From NCBI GenBank assembly GCA_017940895.1, contig JAGAXM010000024.1, forward strand, positions 1 through 56,940: DNA of 56,940 nucleotides, given 5' to 3'. A program made the position numbers and the translations under genes. This DNA is from Clostridiales bacterium. Its GTDB lineage: Bacteria; Bacillota; Clostridia; Saccharofermentanales; Saccharofermentanaceae. Position 1 is the stretch's first letter. Every line of letters starts with the position of its first letter. Positions 34,002-43,138 of the stretch are shown piece by piece. The notes under the pieces were generated by a model. That model did no database searches. It saw only the letters and a program-made list of their open reading frames with translations, and was not told the origin of the DNA.

Positions 34002-36320
34002 TCACCTGTAAGAGCCGTTTTTGGCCTTCTTCTCAGCCTTCTCCTTGTACAGCTTCTCGTCGGCCCTGTCGATGATCTCGTGGATGTCGATATCGGTGCC
34101 GCACAGAAACTCGCTGATACCGGTACTCATCTCGATCGGATAAGGTTTGCCCGCGGCTTCGTTATGCTGACGTGTGATAGCCTCGATCCTGTCCTTGATC
34201 TGCTTCTCGTAGTCGCTTACCTGGATCATGGCGAATACGATGAACTCGTCGCCGCCCATACGTCCGATGATGTCATTATCCCGGAAGGCATCCTTCAGGA
34301 TAGCAGCGATCTCACGGAGTGCGAAGTCACCGTCGTCGTGTCCGAACTTATCGTTAACGTACTTCAGGTTATCCATGTCGGCGAAGCAGATAAGCGCTCT
34401 CTTGCCCTTGTTCTCGGGATTGCCGATCTCGATCTGAGCCTTGTCGAGGAATCCTCTTCTGTTGTAAAGGCCCGTAAGCTCGTCCATCTTCGCGATCTGA
34501 TCAAGTCTCGAGTTATCCTCCATAAACTGATTGAGCGAAGTCTGAAGATTCTCCTTGGCCTTGTTCTGCTCCTCAATCATGAACAGCGACTTCAAAGTAA
34601 CGGCGAGCTGATACGATACAGGCGTTACATTCGTAAGGTTCGAGCTGTCCATCTCGGCTACGAGCATACCGTACATATCCTCACCTACGAACAGAGGGAA
34701 GGTAACTACAGTCTGTCTTCTGTACTGAGGGATGAACTCGTTGTCGAACATCTGCTCCGTACGTACGAGCTGCAGCTCCTCGGGAAGCATTCTGATGCCG
34801 TCTTCATCGTTGATAGCCTTGAGAAGAACGGATCCCGGGCACTTCCACTCGATATCGGGAGTAGTCTTCGTATTCCCCTGGAACAGATACATGTATGTGC
34901 GTCTGAAGCCTACCGAGCTTAGGCCGTCGAGGAGATGATCATAAGGGATATCCATCGTGTTGCTCATGAGGAAGATATCACCCGTCTGCTTATTGATAAG
35001 TCTCGAGATACGCTCTGTCTTGCTTAAGTTCTCTCTTGTCAGCGACAGTCCCGCGAATGACAGATGGCGGTAGAAGTCCGCGAACATCTCGTTAAGCAGA
35101 ACCTGCTTCTGAGGAGCCTTGATGACAAGCGTTCCTTCATAAAGCAGCGACTGCAGGAGATTAAAGACCTTCTCCGGTGTCGTGTACGCGAGAAGATTCG
35201 TCTCGAGTATCGTCTCGAAAGCATAATTTACGGGTTCGCACAAATCTCTGTCGGCACCCGCGAGAATGAACTTCGAATACTCTTCAAGGAATGCCGCGAG
35301 CGACTGCTTGATCCTGATAACGGAATCATCATCGTCGAACATACCGAACAGATACTTGATACTCTCATCAACGAAGCGCTTGCTTCCCGCCTCGAGACCG
35401 TCAAGTCTTAACCTCTCGCGCTGAAGCTCAACGTCGAGTCCGTTACATCCGCACGAAGATCTCTGAACGAGGTAAGTTCTGATGCTCATGCGCTCGATCT
35501 TCTTGCCTTCGATAAAGCGTCTGGCATTAAGAACAGACTTGTATGTAAGGTCTGCCGAGCTTGCGTCTACCGTCGTTAGAGGAGGGTTCATCGACACTGA
35601 GAAAATATCATCATCGAAGCCCGTAACGAAGATGTCTTTACCCGGCATCTTTCCCAGATCCTTAAGCTTCTTATAGCCGCCCAGAGCCATTACGTCGTTC
35701 GCGAATGAGATCGCCTGAAGCTCGGGATTTCTCTTAATAAGGTCTTCAACTATATCGCCGCAGTCCTCGGTAAAATCACCGTAGACGACGCGCTTCTCAT
35801 CATAAGCGATGCCCTCGAGCTCGAGTGTCTCCTTATAGACGTTAAGACGCTCTCTTGCATCCTCATTGGTCATAGGACCGCTTACGAAGCCGATATTCTT
35901 ACAGTTGTGCTTAACGATAAGGTGGCGGATAGCCTGACCGAGACCCGTATGGTTATCGTACATAACCGATGCATATCCGGGATATTCGGTAAAAAGAAGG
36001 ATGGTCGGAACCTTGGGCAGTCTGCTTAAGAATTCCTTCTTCTGATCCTCATCCGCACGTGAGCAGATGATGCCGAACAGAACATAGAGGATATCTATGT
36101 GCTTCTCATTAATCATCTTGAATACCGAATTGTACTGGTATTCATACTGCTTGTCCTGATATCTGTTATCGGATTTGCCGATATAGTGTCCCGGGAAGAT
36201 ATAGAGATTCGCATCAAGGACCTTGGCTGCGAACTCGGCTCCCTTGCACGCCTGTGCCGAGAAGTTATTGTCAAGATCATCGATCAGAAGACCGATATTA
36301 AGACGTTTGTTATCGTTCAT
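34002..36320 (-). CDS. Cytoplasmic LacI-type ligand-binding domain fused to diguanylate cyclase
   Basis: The 772-residue protein starts directly with a periplasmic-binding-protein-like fold (LNIGLLIDDLDNNFSAQACK, VMYDNHTGLGQAIRHL, NIGFVSGPMT, ISFANDVMALGGYKKL, VTGFDDD; about residues 8-290) without the LacI DNA-binding head, signal peptide or membrane segment. A helical middle region follows, then a GGDEF domain (MDELTGLYNRRGF near 615; RMGGDEF near 690). RDND five residues before GGDEF matches the RxxD inhibitory site. It should make c-di-GMP in response to an intracellular ligand, probably a sugar. It lies 34 bases after the GH5 gene, in the same direction. Confidence 0.9.
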   Translation of the reverse strand: MNDNKRLNIGLLIDDLDNNFSAQACKGAEFAAKVLDANLYIFPGHYIGKSDNRYQDKQYEYQYNSVFKMINEKHIDILYVLFGIICSRADEDQKKEFLSRLPKVPTILLFTEYPGYASVMYDNHTGLGQAIRHLIVKHNCKNIGFVSGPMTNEDARERLNVYKETLELEGIAYDEKRVVYGDFTEDCGDIVEDLIKRNPELQAISFANDVMALGGYKKLKDLGKMPGKDIFVTGFDDDIFSVSMNPPLTTVDASSADLTYKSVLNARRFIEGKKIERMSIRTYLVQRSSCGCNGLDVELQRERLRLDGLEAGSKRFVDESIKYLFGMFDDDDSVIRIKQSLAAFLEEYSKFILAGADRDLCEPVNYAFETILETNLLAYTTPEKVFNLLQSLLYEGTLVIKAPQKQVLLNEMFADFYRHLSFAGLSLTRENLSKTERISRLINKQTGDIFLMSNTMDIPYDHLLDGLSSVGFRRTYMYLFQGNTKTTPDIEWKCPGSVLLKAINDEDGIRMLPEELQLVRTEQMFDNEFIPQYRRQTVVTFPLFVGEDMYGMLVAEMDSSNLTNVTPVSYQLAVTLKSLFMIEEQNKAKENLQTSLNQFMEDNSRLDQIAKMDELTGLYNRRGFLDKAQIEIGNPENKGKRALICFADMDNLKYVNDKFGHDDGDFALREIAAILKDAFRDNDIIGRMGGDEFIVFAMIQVSDYEKQIKDRIEAITRQHNEAAGKPYPIEMSTGISEFLCGTDIDIHEIIDRADEKLYKEKAEKKAKNGSYR

Positions 36321-36354
36321 AGTAATCCCTCAAATATTGACCAGATTATTGAAG

Positions 36355-37779
36355 TTATTGCTTTCTGCCGTTCCTGCGTCCCAGGAAGAACAAACCCGTA
36401 TAAGTCGCGGCAACAACCACGACTCCTACTATCAATAATAAAGGAACAATGAGCTTTTGTTCGTTAATATTTGATGAATTAACGTCATCCGAAGGCTCCG
36501 TTACGGTCGTCTCAACCGTCTGAACCTGCTGTGTCGGAGAAGTCTCGGCAACCGCCTCGGATGCAGAAGTCTCGGCGGTTACCGCCGTCTCGGAAGCCTC
36601 CGTCGCCTCCGTCTCTTCCGTCACGGTAACCTCTGCCGCCTGCCCGTCAGGAGCATTATCGATCAGAGCCGAAGTGATACCTTCATTCCATGTAAGTGAA
36701 TTACGGTCAAGGATCGCATATCCGCCGTAATCGCTGATGCCGTTATCCCACCAGATACATCTGATCCCGTGTGAAGTCGCCTGCTGGATATAGTAAGCGG
36801 CATACGACGCTCTGTCCGCATCGTTATTTTGGCTCTCGACTCCGAACTCGCCTATGATCACGGGAACTCCGCGGGATGATGAGAACGAAGCGACCGCGTT
36901 CATCATGCCGTCGATCGCACTTTGGCAATTCTGATCGAAGCTCGTATAAGATGCGTCACCCTCATGTGAGCAGAACTGCCACGGGGTATATGCATGCACC
37001 TCGCATATCAGATGATCGGCTACAGTGTCTGTCGGCAGCACGAATGCATTAAGAACACTCTGATCAGTCGAAGCGACATATGTGTTAACAATGAGATTAC
37101 GTGTAGAGTTATTGCCGCCCGTGGCGCGCACCGTATCGACGAACAGCTGGGCAAATGAATTTACCGCATCATAAGCGCCGTTACCTGTCGTCGGAGCATT
37201 CCAGGAATTATTCATGTCGAGCATCTCGTTGTAGCCCTCGAACATCAGGCGGTTGTCGTAGTCCTTGAACTCGTTCGCGATGTTGGTCCACAGGTTCGCG
37301 AACCTGCTCTGAACCGTTGAATACGTGCCCGTATCCGCGATGATCCAGCACACCTTATCCGAGCCGTGCTCGCCTGTATCGTGATGCACGTTAAGGATGA
37401 CATAGAGTCCCTCATCAAGCGCCCAGTCAACGACCTCATGCACACGCGACATCCACGCGGGATCGACGTTGCCGTTGTTGTCCGTAAACTGAGCCCAGGT
37501 TACGGGGATTCTTATCGTATTAAAGCCGCGCTCGCGCACTGCAGCGATCATGGCTCTTGTGGTCTGGGGATTACCCCACGCCGTCTCGACTGCCTGGGGA
37601 GTTACGTTATCGATCCACGTGCCGTATGAATCCAGGGTATTACCGAGATTCCATCCGACGTTCATCGCCGCTACCTGCTGCGCGGCAGTCATGGCTCCGT
37701 CTGCTCTTACGTGGTTCACAACGCCAGTCAAAGAAAACGCAAAAATACATGCAACAACGATCGACAATAACTTCTTCAT
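36355..37779 (-). CDS. Cell-surface GH5 endoglucanase-like glycoside hydrolase
   Basis: The 474-residue protein has a signal peptide (MKKLLSIVVACIFAFSLTGV), a GH5 catalytic domain (WNLGNTLDSYGTW, NTIRIPVTWAQF, acid/base Glu in FEGYNEML near residue 185, nucleophile Glu in VIIGEFGVE near 310), a Thr/Ala/Glu linker (about 385-440), and a C-terminal membrane helix with basic tail RRNGRKQ. It should cleave beta-1,4-glucan while anchored to the outer face of the membrane. No carbohydrate-binding module or dockerin is present. It follows the cardiolipin synthase gene by six bases. Confidence 0.93.
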   Translation of the reverse strand: MKKLLSIVVACIFAFSLTGVVNHVRADGAMTAAQQVAAMNVGWNLGNTLDSYGTWIDNVTPQAVETAWGNPQTTRAMIAAVRERGFNTIRIPVTWAQFTDNNGNVDPAWMSRVHEVVDWALDEGLYVILNVHHDTGEHGSDKVCWIIADTGTYSTVQSRFANLWTNIANEFKDYDNRLMFEGYNEMLDMNNSWNAPTTGNGAYDAVNSFAQLFVDTVRATGGNNSTRNLIVNTYVASTDQSVLNAFVLPTDTVADHLICEVHAYTPWQFCSHEGDASYTSFDQNCQSAIDGMMNAVASFSSSRGVPVIIGEFGVESQNNDADRASYAAYYIQQATSHGIRCIWWDNGISDYGGYAILDRNSLTWNEGITSALIDNAPDGQAAEVTVTEETEATEASETAVTAETSASEAVAETSPTQQVQTVETTVTEPSDDVNSSNINEQKLIVPLLLIVGVVVVAATYTGLFFLGRRNGRKQ

Positions 37780-37785
37780 AAAACC

Positions 37786-39375
37786 TCACATCAGCGGTGC
37801 AACAAATTTCAATAATTTCGCGGCAAGACGGTAACCTATCTTCTCGTGCTTTATAGTCTCGAAGGTTACCTTCCTGCACTTCTTTACAGTCTCCTGAAAG
37901 TCCTTCTCCATATCGGCGATGACGTCGCACTTATACATGTACGCGGCACACTCGAAATGGTGATAAAGGCTTCTGTAGTCAAGGTTGATGGATCCCGCCA
38001 TGGCTCTTATACCGTCGCAGATCATCGCCTTGGCATGGACGAAACCGGGAGTGTATTCATATATCTTAACACCTGCGCTGATAAGCTCGCTGTAGTGTGA
38101 CTTCGCGATCGCATATGCCGCAGGCTTGTCGGGGATTCCGGGAAGTATCAGAGTTACCTCCACGCCGCGCATGGCAGCCAGGCGCATCGCGTTCTTCATC
38201 GTGTCATCAATGATAAGATACGGCGTCATGATGTGCACATATTTCTCGGATCTTCCGAGAGTGTCGAGGAAGACCGCCTCACCTGCCTGATAAGAATCGA
38301 GAGGCGAATCGGAGAACGGCATAATAAAGCCCGATGCATCATCGACTTTCACGGACTCGAACGTCTCCACCTGCTCGAACGACGGATCGGGATCGGATAT
38401 ATTCCAAAGCTCCAGGAACATCTGCGTGAAGCTTCTTACGGCATCGCCTTCCAGCCTTACGGCATTATCCTTCCAGTGTCCGAACCTCGGCTCGAGATTT
38501 ATGTATTCGTCGGCGAAATTCACGCCTCCGGTGTACGCGACCTTACCGTCAATAACGAAGATCTTTCTGTGGTCTCTGTAGTTATAGTAAGTCGAGATGA
38601 AAGGATAGATCTTCGAGAACTCTTTGCACTTGATCCCGAGCTTGCTCATGCGCTCCGGGTAGTCCGGCGGAAGCAGCTTGATCTCGCACATTCCGTCGTA
38701 CATAACGCGCACATCGACACCCTCGGAAGCCTTGCGCGCGAGGATATCGAGAGTCCTTCCCCACATATATCCTTCGGCGATAATGAAGTACTCGATATAG
38801 ATATACTTCTGCGCCTTCTCGAGGTCTTCGAGAACACGCTCGAAAAAGTCGGATCCGTCGCCGTAATACTTCGCTGATGTATTCTCGAACACGGGATAAT
38901 TGCCGGTCCTGCTCATGTAGTGATACAGGTCCTCCATGTTGCCGCCGTCTGCTTCGAGCTTATCTATGATCGACTGATCCTGCGGGATCTTGTCGCGGGT
39001 TCTCTCCTTCATATCGATGAGATTTCTTTTAAGCTTGCGGCTGCCGAAGTCAAGCCTCGTGAAGCCGAGGAAAAGGGCTCCGGGCACCGGGAAAAGACCG
39101 ATGAGCATCATCCATGTAAGCTTGCTCGTCGAGTCCATATTCGAGTTATAAAGATATATGACCATGAGTACCGAGAACACGAGCATTACCGAGTTGATAT
39201 TTGCTACGTACTCTTCGAAGATCATGTACAGCATGACGAGGATCGCGACCTGCAGGATGATCATCAGGGCAATGAATGTGATCCTTGAGAATATGATGCG
39301 TAATATGCCTTTAAAGCGCGGCTTAGTAAGTCTTAATACTCTCCCCTCGCGCGAGGAAAACTTGCCTGAACTCAT
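37786..39375 (-). CDS. cls: Cardiolipin synthase
   Basis: The 529-residue protein has two N-terminal membrane helices (about residues 28-75) and two phospholipase-D HKD motifs: HRKIFVIDGKVAYTGG near residue 265 and HAKAMICDGIRAMAGSINLD near 450. It joins phosphatidylglycerol molecules to make cardiolipin in the membrane. The start overlaps the stop of the GH16-like/GGDEF gene by four bases and the GH5 gene follows by six, so it is embedded in a carbohydrate-sensing operon, an unexpected neighbourhood. Confidence 0.93.
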   Translation of the reverse strand: MSSGKFSSREGRVLRLTKPRFKGILRIIFSRITFIALMIILQVAILVMLYMIFEEYVANINSVMLVFSVLMVIYLYNSNMDSTSKLTWMMLIGLFPVPGALFLGFTRLDFGSRKLKRNLIDMKERTRDKIPQDQSIIDKLEADGGNMEDLYHYMSRTGNYPVFENTSAKYYGDGSDFFERVLEDLEKAQKYIYIEYFIIAEGYMWGRTLDILARKASEGVDVRVMYDGMCEIKLLPPDYPERMSKLGIKCKEFSKIYPFISTYYNYRDHRKIFVIDGKVAYTGGVNFADEYINLEPRFGHWKDNAVRLEGDAVRSFTQMFLELWNISDPDPSFEQVETFESVKVDDASGFIMPFSDSPLDSYQAGEAVFLDTLGRSEKYVHIMTPYLIIDDTMKNAMRLAAMRGVEVTLILPGIPDKPAAYAIAKSHYSELISAGVKIYEYTPGFVHAKAMICDGIRAMAGSINLDYRSLYHHFECAAYMYKCDVIADMEKDFQETVKKCRKVTFETIKHEKIGYRLAAKLLKFVAPLM

Positions 39376-42300
39376 CGGATCTCGTTACTTCCTTTTCGAG
39401 CCTCTTTGTCAGCGTACATACGCATGTCGGCAAGCTTGATAAGTCCCTCGAGGTCAACATCTTCCGTGATAACGCACTCTGCAATACCCATGCTGGCGTT
39501 GACGCTGTAATCAAGCTCCTGCACGAAAGGATCCTTCATGGAGTGCTGGTGTATCCTCTCGCGGATAGCCTCGTAGTCGTCCGCGATGTTAACGTCGCCT
39601 ACTATCGCCATGGCGAACTCGTCTCCGCCGTATCTTGCGCAGATACCGTTCTCGCCCGCGTAGAACTGCAGGGACTTCGACAAGATTATGAGGGCGTTGT
39701 CTCCCTCGAGGTGTCCGAAGTGGTCGTTAATATACTTAAGGCCGTCCATATCAATCGTGAACAGAGAGAAGATCTTGCCCCTGTTTACAGGATTCTTGAG
39801 CATCCTGTCGACGCCCTCGAAGAAACCTCTTCTGTTATAAAGATTCGTAAGGTAATCGCGCTCACTCAAGCGGCTGATCGCCCTGTTAGCCTCGAGGATC
39901 TTAGCCTTGTCTATAAGTGAGCTTACCATCGCTGAGATGTAGATGCCGAACTCCTCGAATCTCTGGTGTTTCCTGATCGTAAGCTCGTTGTATGCGCAGC
40001 TCATGTAGCCGTATTCTTCCGACATCGTCCTTATCTGTCTGAACAGGATAACGTTGAAGCCGCTGTCGCGCGTAAGCAGGCGGTCCCAGTCGGGCAAAGG
40101 ATTCGCAAGATTATAGAATTTCTCCTTGACCGTAAACACCTGATGGCTGCCGTGGAATATAGAATGGACGCAGCCTGCCTGATAGCCTCTTGTGATGCCG
40201 ATGAAATAATAGTCGTCCTTCCACAGCCACAGGAAACGGTTAAGGTAATCCGCGGTCTCGTCGATGTTGCTCATGCTCAATGTACGGGTAACGAGCTTAC
40301 CCATCTCGAGCGTATGTCTGAAGTAATCCTGGTTGCTCGCGGAGAGTGTGTTGATCGTCTCCTTCAAGTGATCGGGATCATCGTTGCCGCAGCCGCAGGA
40401 GCTTACACGTCTCTCGTTGTAATCGATGCTCCACTTCATCGTCTTGCCGTTCTCCCACGGCACTCTGCCCTCGATGATATCGATGACATAGTTACATAGG
40501 CTGCCGTAATCGGGAACGGTCGTAGTGATCGAAGGAGAATGCAAAAGTCCGTGAAGGATACCGTCGAAGCCCGTAACGATGCAGTCCTCGGGGACCCTTA
40601 TATTATGCGACTTCAGGGCATCACAGACACCGAGAGCCATCGAGTCGTTGGCACAGACGAATGCATCGGGAAGAGGCATGCCTGCATCAAGATTCTCGTT
40701 AACCACACGCGCCGCGGTGGCATCCCAGAAATCGCCGTACATGATATCGTCCTTCCCGACCTTAAGGCCGTGCATCTCCATAAGACGCTTATAGATATTC
40801 TCACGCTCCAACGAGAACGGATTATCCGGGAAGCCTCCCATGAACTTGACCGTCTTGCAGCCGTGATCATCGAGAACGTGTCTTACCACCTTCTCGAATC
40901 CGGACGCATAGTTAAGGACCGCATTGATAACGCCGTCGTACTGATGCTCGAGAAATACGACGGGGATCCTCTTACGTCTGCAAAGGTAACGCAGATCGTC
41001 GATGATCTCCTTGGTCTTTATCATCTCGGCGAATACGAACATCGCCGCCATATCGAACTTATTGATAAATTCCGTGAAATTCTTGCCGATGCCGGGTTCC
41101 GCCGCACTCTTGTCATCAAGACCGAATGTATAGCCTGTAATGACGTAATCCTTCAGGATCTCGGGCTTAAGCAGCGACTCGATGAAGAGATTGAAGTTCT
41201 CCGCATCATCCCAGGATCCGACGACAGCAATCGTACGTCTCTGATCCTTGTACTTGGGAATCTTCTCGAGCCTTACGTTCTTGATGCAGACGGTCGCGTC
41301 ATAGGAACTGTTACCGAGGTTAAACTCAAGTCTTCCGTTATCGTCGTCTGGTTCCGTCATCTCGAACGGGAAATAATGTGTCTGCCAATCTGTATTAAGC
41401 TCAGCATCAGTGTCTTTAAGATATCTGTACCAGTGAACGTTCGGCGCCGTAACAGCAACCTTCATCCTCCTCTTCTCCGTCGCCATCGCATCGAAAGAGA
41501 TCATATACTTCTCGCCCCTGATCAAAGGCAGATGGGACTGATCGAGCTGAACTGAATACTCGGCATCACCCGAGTTGATGATATCGATCTTGAAGAACTT
41601 GCCGTCGTTATCGCAGGTAGCCTCACCTGCACATGCGAGCTCGAACTTCCAGTCGGATGCATTATTGCTTATGTAATTGCCTGTGCTGTCAGGCTCTCTG
41701 AAGTGCTTCTCATAATCGGGAACGGATACGTTCTCGTCGTACTCGTCCTTCCTGTACACCCTTACGTAATCGATCCATGTCTCAGCCTTTTCGCCGAAAG
41801 ACGTCATTCTGACGGGATTGGCAGTGCCCGTGCCTCCGACAGATACATCGAACTCGATATTGAAAGGCTTGTTAAAAGGGGCGGGATACGGCTGCTTATT
41901 ACCGTTCTCATCTGCGGTAAACCAGTATGTCTCCGTGTGATACAGCTCGCCGTCGAAAAAGAAATTAAACTTTCCCGGGAGCCACTCGACACCGTATGTA
42001 TGGAAGTCTGCCGACAGATCCGTCTTGCCGTCACCGTAAGATCCGCTTCTTGTCTCGGAAGGATCACCGAAATGGATGATGCCTACGCCGTTCTCCGTAT
42101 ACTGTCCGTCTGCAACACATACATCGACAGATCCGGATCTCGGCCAGCCGCCGTACGGATCGCCTGAAGACAGAAGTCTGAATGCTGACAGGAAGCCCTT
42201 GCCGAAAGAAACCTTAATGCGGGCTTCTGCGTAACCGTAGGTAAAGTCCGTCTTCCCCTTGGTGTTGATTCTGCCTGATTTGTATGAAAATCTCTTATCG

Positions 42301-42509
42301 GACTCAATGATCCTCTCGGGCTTGATAACGAGATGTCCGTCCTTAACGAAAGCATGACGGCCGTCATCGACAAAACTTTGAAGTTCTTCGTTATGCCAAT
42401 GATCCGGGTGCTCTTCAACAGTCCAGAATTCTCTGTTCAGTTCCGGTCCGTCAAATTCATCGTGCCAAAATAACTTATACCCTAATTGTTCAAGCTCAGA
42501 GGAGTCCAT
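39372..42509 (-). CDS. GH16-like pseudoenzyme / CBM / LacI-like / GGDEF fusion: putative intracellular glucan-sensing diguanylate cyclase
   Basis: The 1045-residue protein has no signal peptide. Residues about 10-255 are a GH16 laminarinase-like fold (LFWHDEFDGPELNREFW, GYAEARIKVSFGKG, HTYGVEWLPG), but at the active site, where GH16 has GEIDIME, it reads GSVDVCV: both catalytic Glu are replaced. Residues about 280-420 resemble a CBM4/9 module; about 425-720 a LacI-type sugar-binding domain (FVCANDSMALGVCDAL, IVTGFDG) without HTH; about 890-1045 a GGDEF domain with DYLTNLYNRRGF and RYGGDEF, intact, no RxxD site. It probably binds beta-glucan fragments and makes c-di-GMP. No Shine-Dalgarno precedes the ATG. 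Confidence 0.9.
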   Translation of the reverse strand: MDSSELEQLGYKLFWHDEFDGPELNREFWTVEEHPDHWHNEELQSFVDDGRHAFVKDGHLVIKPERIIESDKRFSYKSGRINTKGKTDFTYGYAEARIKVSFGKGFLSAFRLLSSGDPYGGWPRSGSVDVCVADGQYTENGVGIIHFGDPSETRSGSYGDGKTDLSADFHTYGVEWLPGKFNFFFDGELYHTETYWFTADENGNKQPYPAPFNKPFNIEFDVSVGGTGTANPVRMTSFGEKAETWIDYVRVYRKDEYDENVSVPDYEKHFREPDSTGNYISNNASDWKFELACAGEATCDNDGKFFKIDIINSGDAEYSVQLDQSHLPLIRGEKYMISFDAMATEKRRMKVAVTAPNVHWYRYLKDTDAELNTDWQTHYFPFEMTEPDDDNGRLEFNLGNSSYDATVCIKNVRLEKIPKYKDQRRTIAVVGSWDDAENFNLFIESLLKPEILKDYVITGYTFGLDDKSAAEPGIGKNFTEFINKFDMAAMFVFAEMIKTKEIIDDLRYLCRRKRIPVVFLEHQYDGVINAVLNYASGFEKVVRHVLDDHGCKTVKFMGGFPDNPFSLERENIYKRLMEMHGLKVGKDDIMYGDFWDATAARVVNENLDAGMPLPDAFVCANDSMALGVCDALKSHNIRVPEDCIVTGFDGILHGLLHSPSITTTVPDYGSLCNYVIDIIEGRVPWENGKTMKWSIDYNERRVSSCGCGNDDPDHLKETINTLSASNQDYFRHTLEMGKLVTRTLSMSNIDETADYLNRFLWLWKDDYYFIGITRGYQAGCVHSIFHGSHQVFTVKEKFYNLANPLPDWDRLLTRDSGFNVILFRQIRTMSEEYGYMSCAYNELTIRKHQRFEEFGIYISAMVSSLIDKAKILEANRAISRLSERDYLTNLYNRRGFFEGVDRMLKNPVNRGKIFSLFTIDMDGLKYINDHFGHLEGDNALIILSKSLQFYAGENGICARYGGDEFAMAIVGDVNIADDYEAIRERIHQHSMKDPFVQELDYSVNASMGIAECVITEDVDLEGLIKLADMRMYADKEARKGSNEIR

Positions 42510-42528
42510 AGTGCAATTTTAGCACGAT

Positions 42529-42559
42529 ATTATAATAAGCAATGTTTACTTTTTGTTAA
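42529..42559 (-). promoter_or_regulatory. Candidate promoter of the GH16-like/GGDEF operon
   Basis: On the minus strand TTAACA (42554-42559), 19 bases, then TATAAT (42529-42534). Transcription would begin only about 12 bases before the ATG at 42509, leaving no room for a standard ribosome site, so the mRNA would be nearly leaderless. Confidence 0.4.
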
Positions 42560-42566
42560 CGAGATA

Positions 42567-42974
42567 TCACTCCGCTGTCAGATCGGTAAGGGAGATGCCG
42601 TCAAGATAATCGCTTATGATCGTGTCGAGCTTCTTCCACATGGAGATGGTCTTGCACGAATCCGCACGGTTGCACTTATCCGCTCCCGGAGCAAGGCAGG
42701 CAACAGGTGCAATATCTCCCTCTGCAGCTCTGATGATCTCACCTACAGAATACTCTTCGGGCTTTCTTACGAGACGATATCCGCCGCCCTTGCCGCGGTG
42801 TCCCAATACCAGTTTCTTCTCCACGAGAAGCTTCATTATCGCTTCAAGATATTTCTCGGAGATCTCCTCGCGGGAAGCGATATCCTTAAGTGCGATGAAC
42901 TCTCCGTCTTTGGCAAACTCAGCCATATCAGCCATTACGCGGAGTGCATAGCGCCCTTTTGTCGATGCTATCAT
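42567..42974 (-). CDS. Rrf2-family transcriptional regulator
   Basis: The 135-residue protein has the Rrf2 winged-helix pattern (YALRVMADMAEFAKDG, ISEKYLEAIMKLL, GKGGGYRLVRKPEEYSVGEI) and three spaced cysteines, CLAPGADKCNRADSC (about residues 93-107), in the region where IscR/NsrR bind an Fe-S cluster. It probably senses iron-sulfur or redox state, which fits a genome rich in Fe-S enzymes, but its targets are unknown. The GGGGG ribosome site lies eight bases before the ATG. It is divergent from the AIM24-family gene and upstream of the GH16-like/GGDEF operon. Confidence 0.9.
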   Translation of the reverse strand: MIASTKGRYALRVMADMAEFAKDGEFIALKDIASREEISEKYLEAIMKLLVEKKLVLGHRGKGGGYRLVRKPEEYSVGEIIRAAEGDIAPVACLAPGADKCNRADSCKTISMWKKLDTIISDYLDGISLTDLTAE

Positions 42975-43106
42975 TTATATACCCCCTGACAAATGACAAC
43001 CTATTAATCTAGTGTATAAATACCATAAATCAACGGTTATCAAAATTCAAGGAACGTATGTGGCAAAAATATGCAAATTATCTAACTTTCTCAAAGATTT
43101 TATAGT

Positions 43107-43112
43107 ATAATA
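43107..43112 (+). promoter_or_regulatory. Candidate -10 element for AIM24-family gene
   Basis: TATAGTATAATAAG contains TATAAT about 30 bases before the ATG at 43139. No strong -35 is visible. The 164-base gap to the divergent rrf2 gene should hold promoters for both and possibly the Rrf2 operator. Confidence 0.35.
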
Positions 43113-43138
43113 AGCATTATTTGCGAAGGAGGTTCAGT

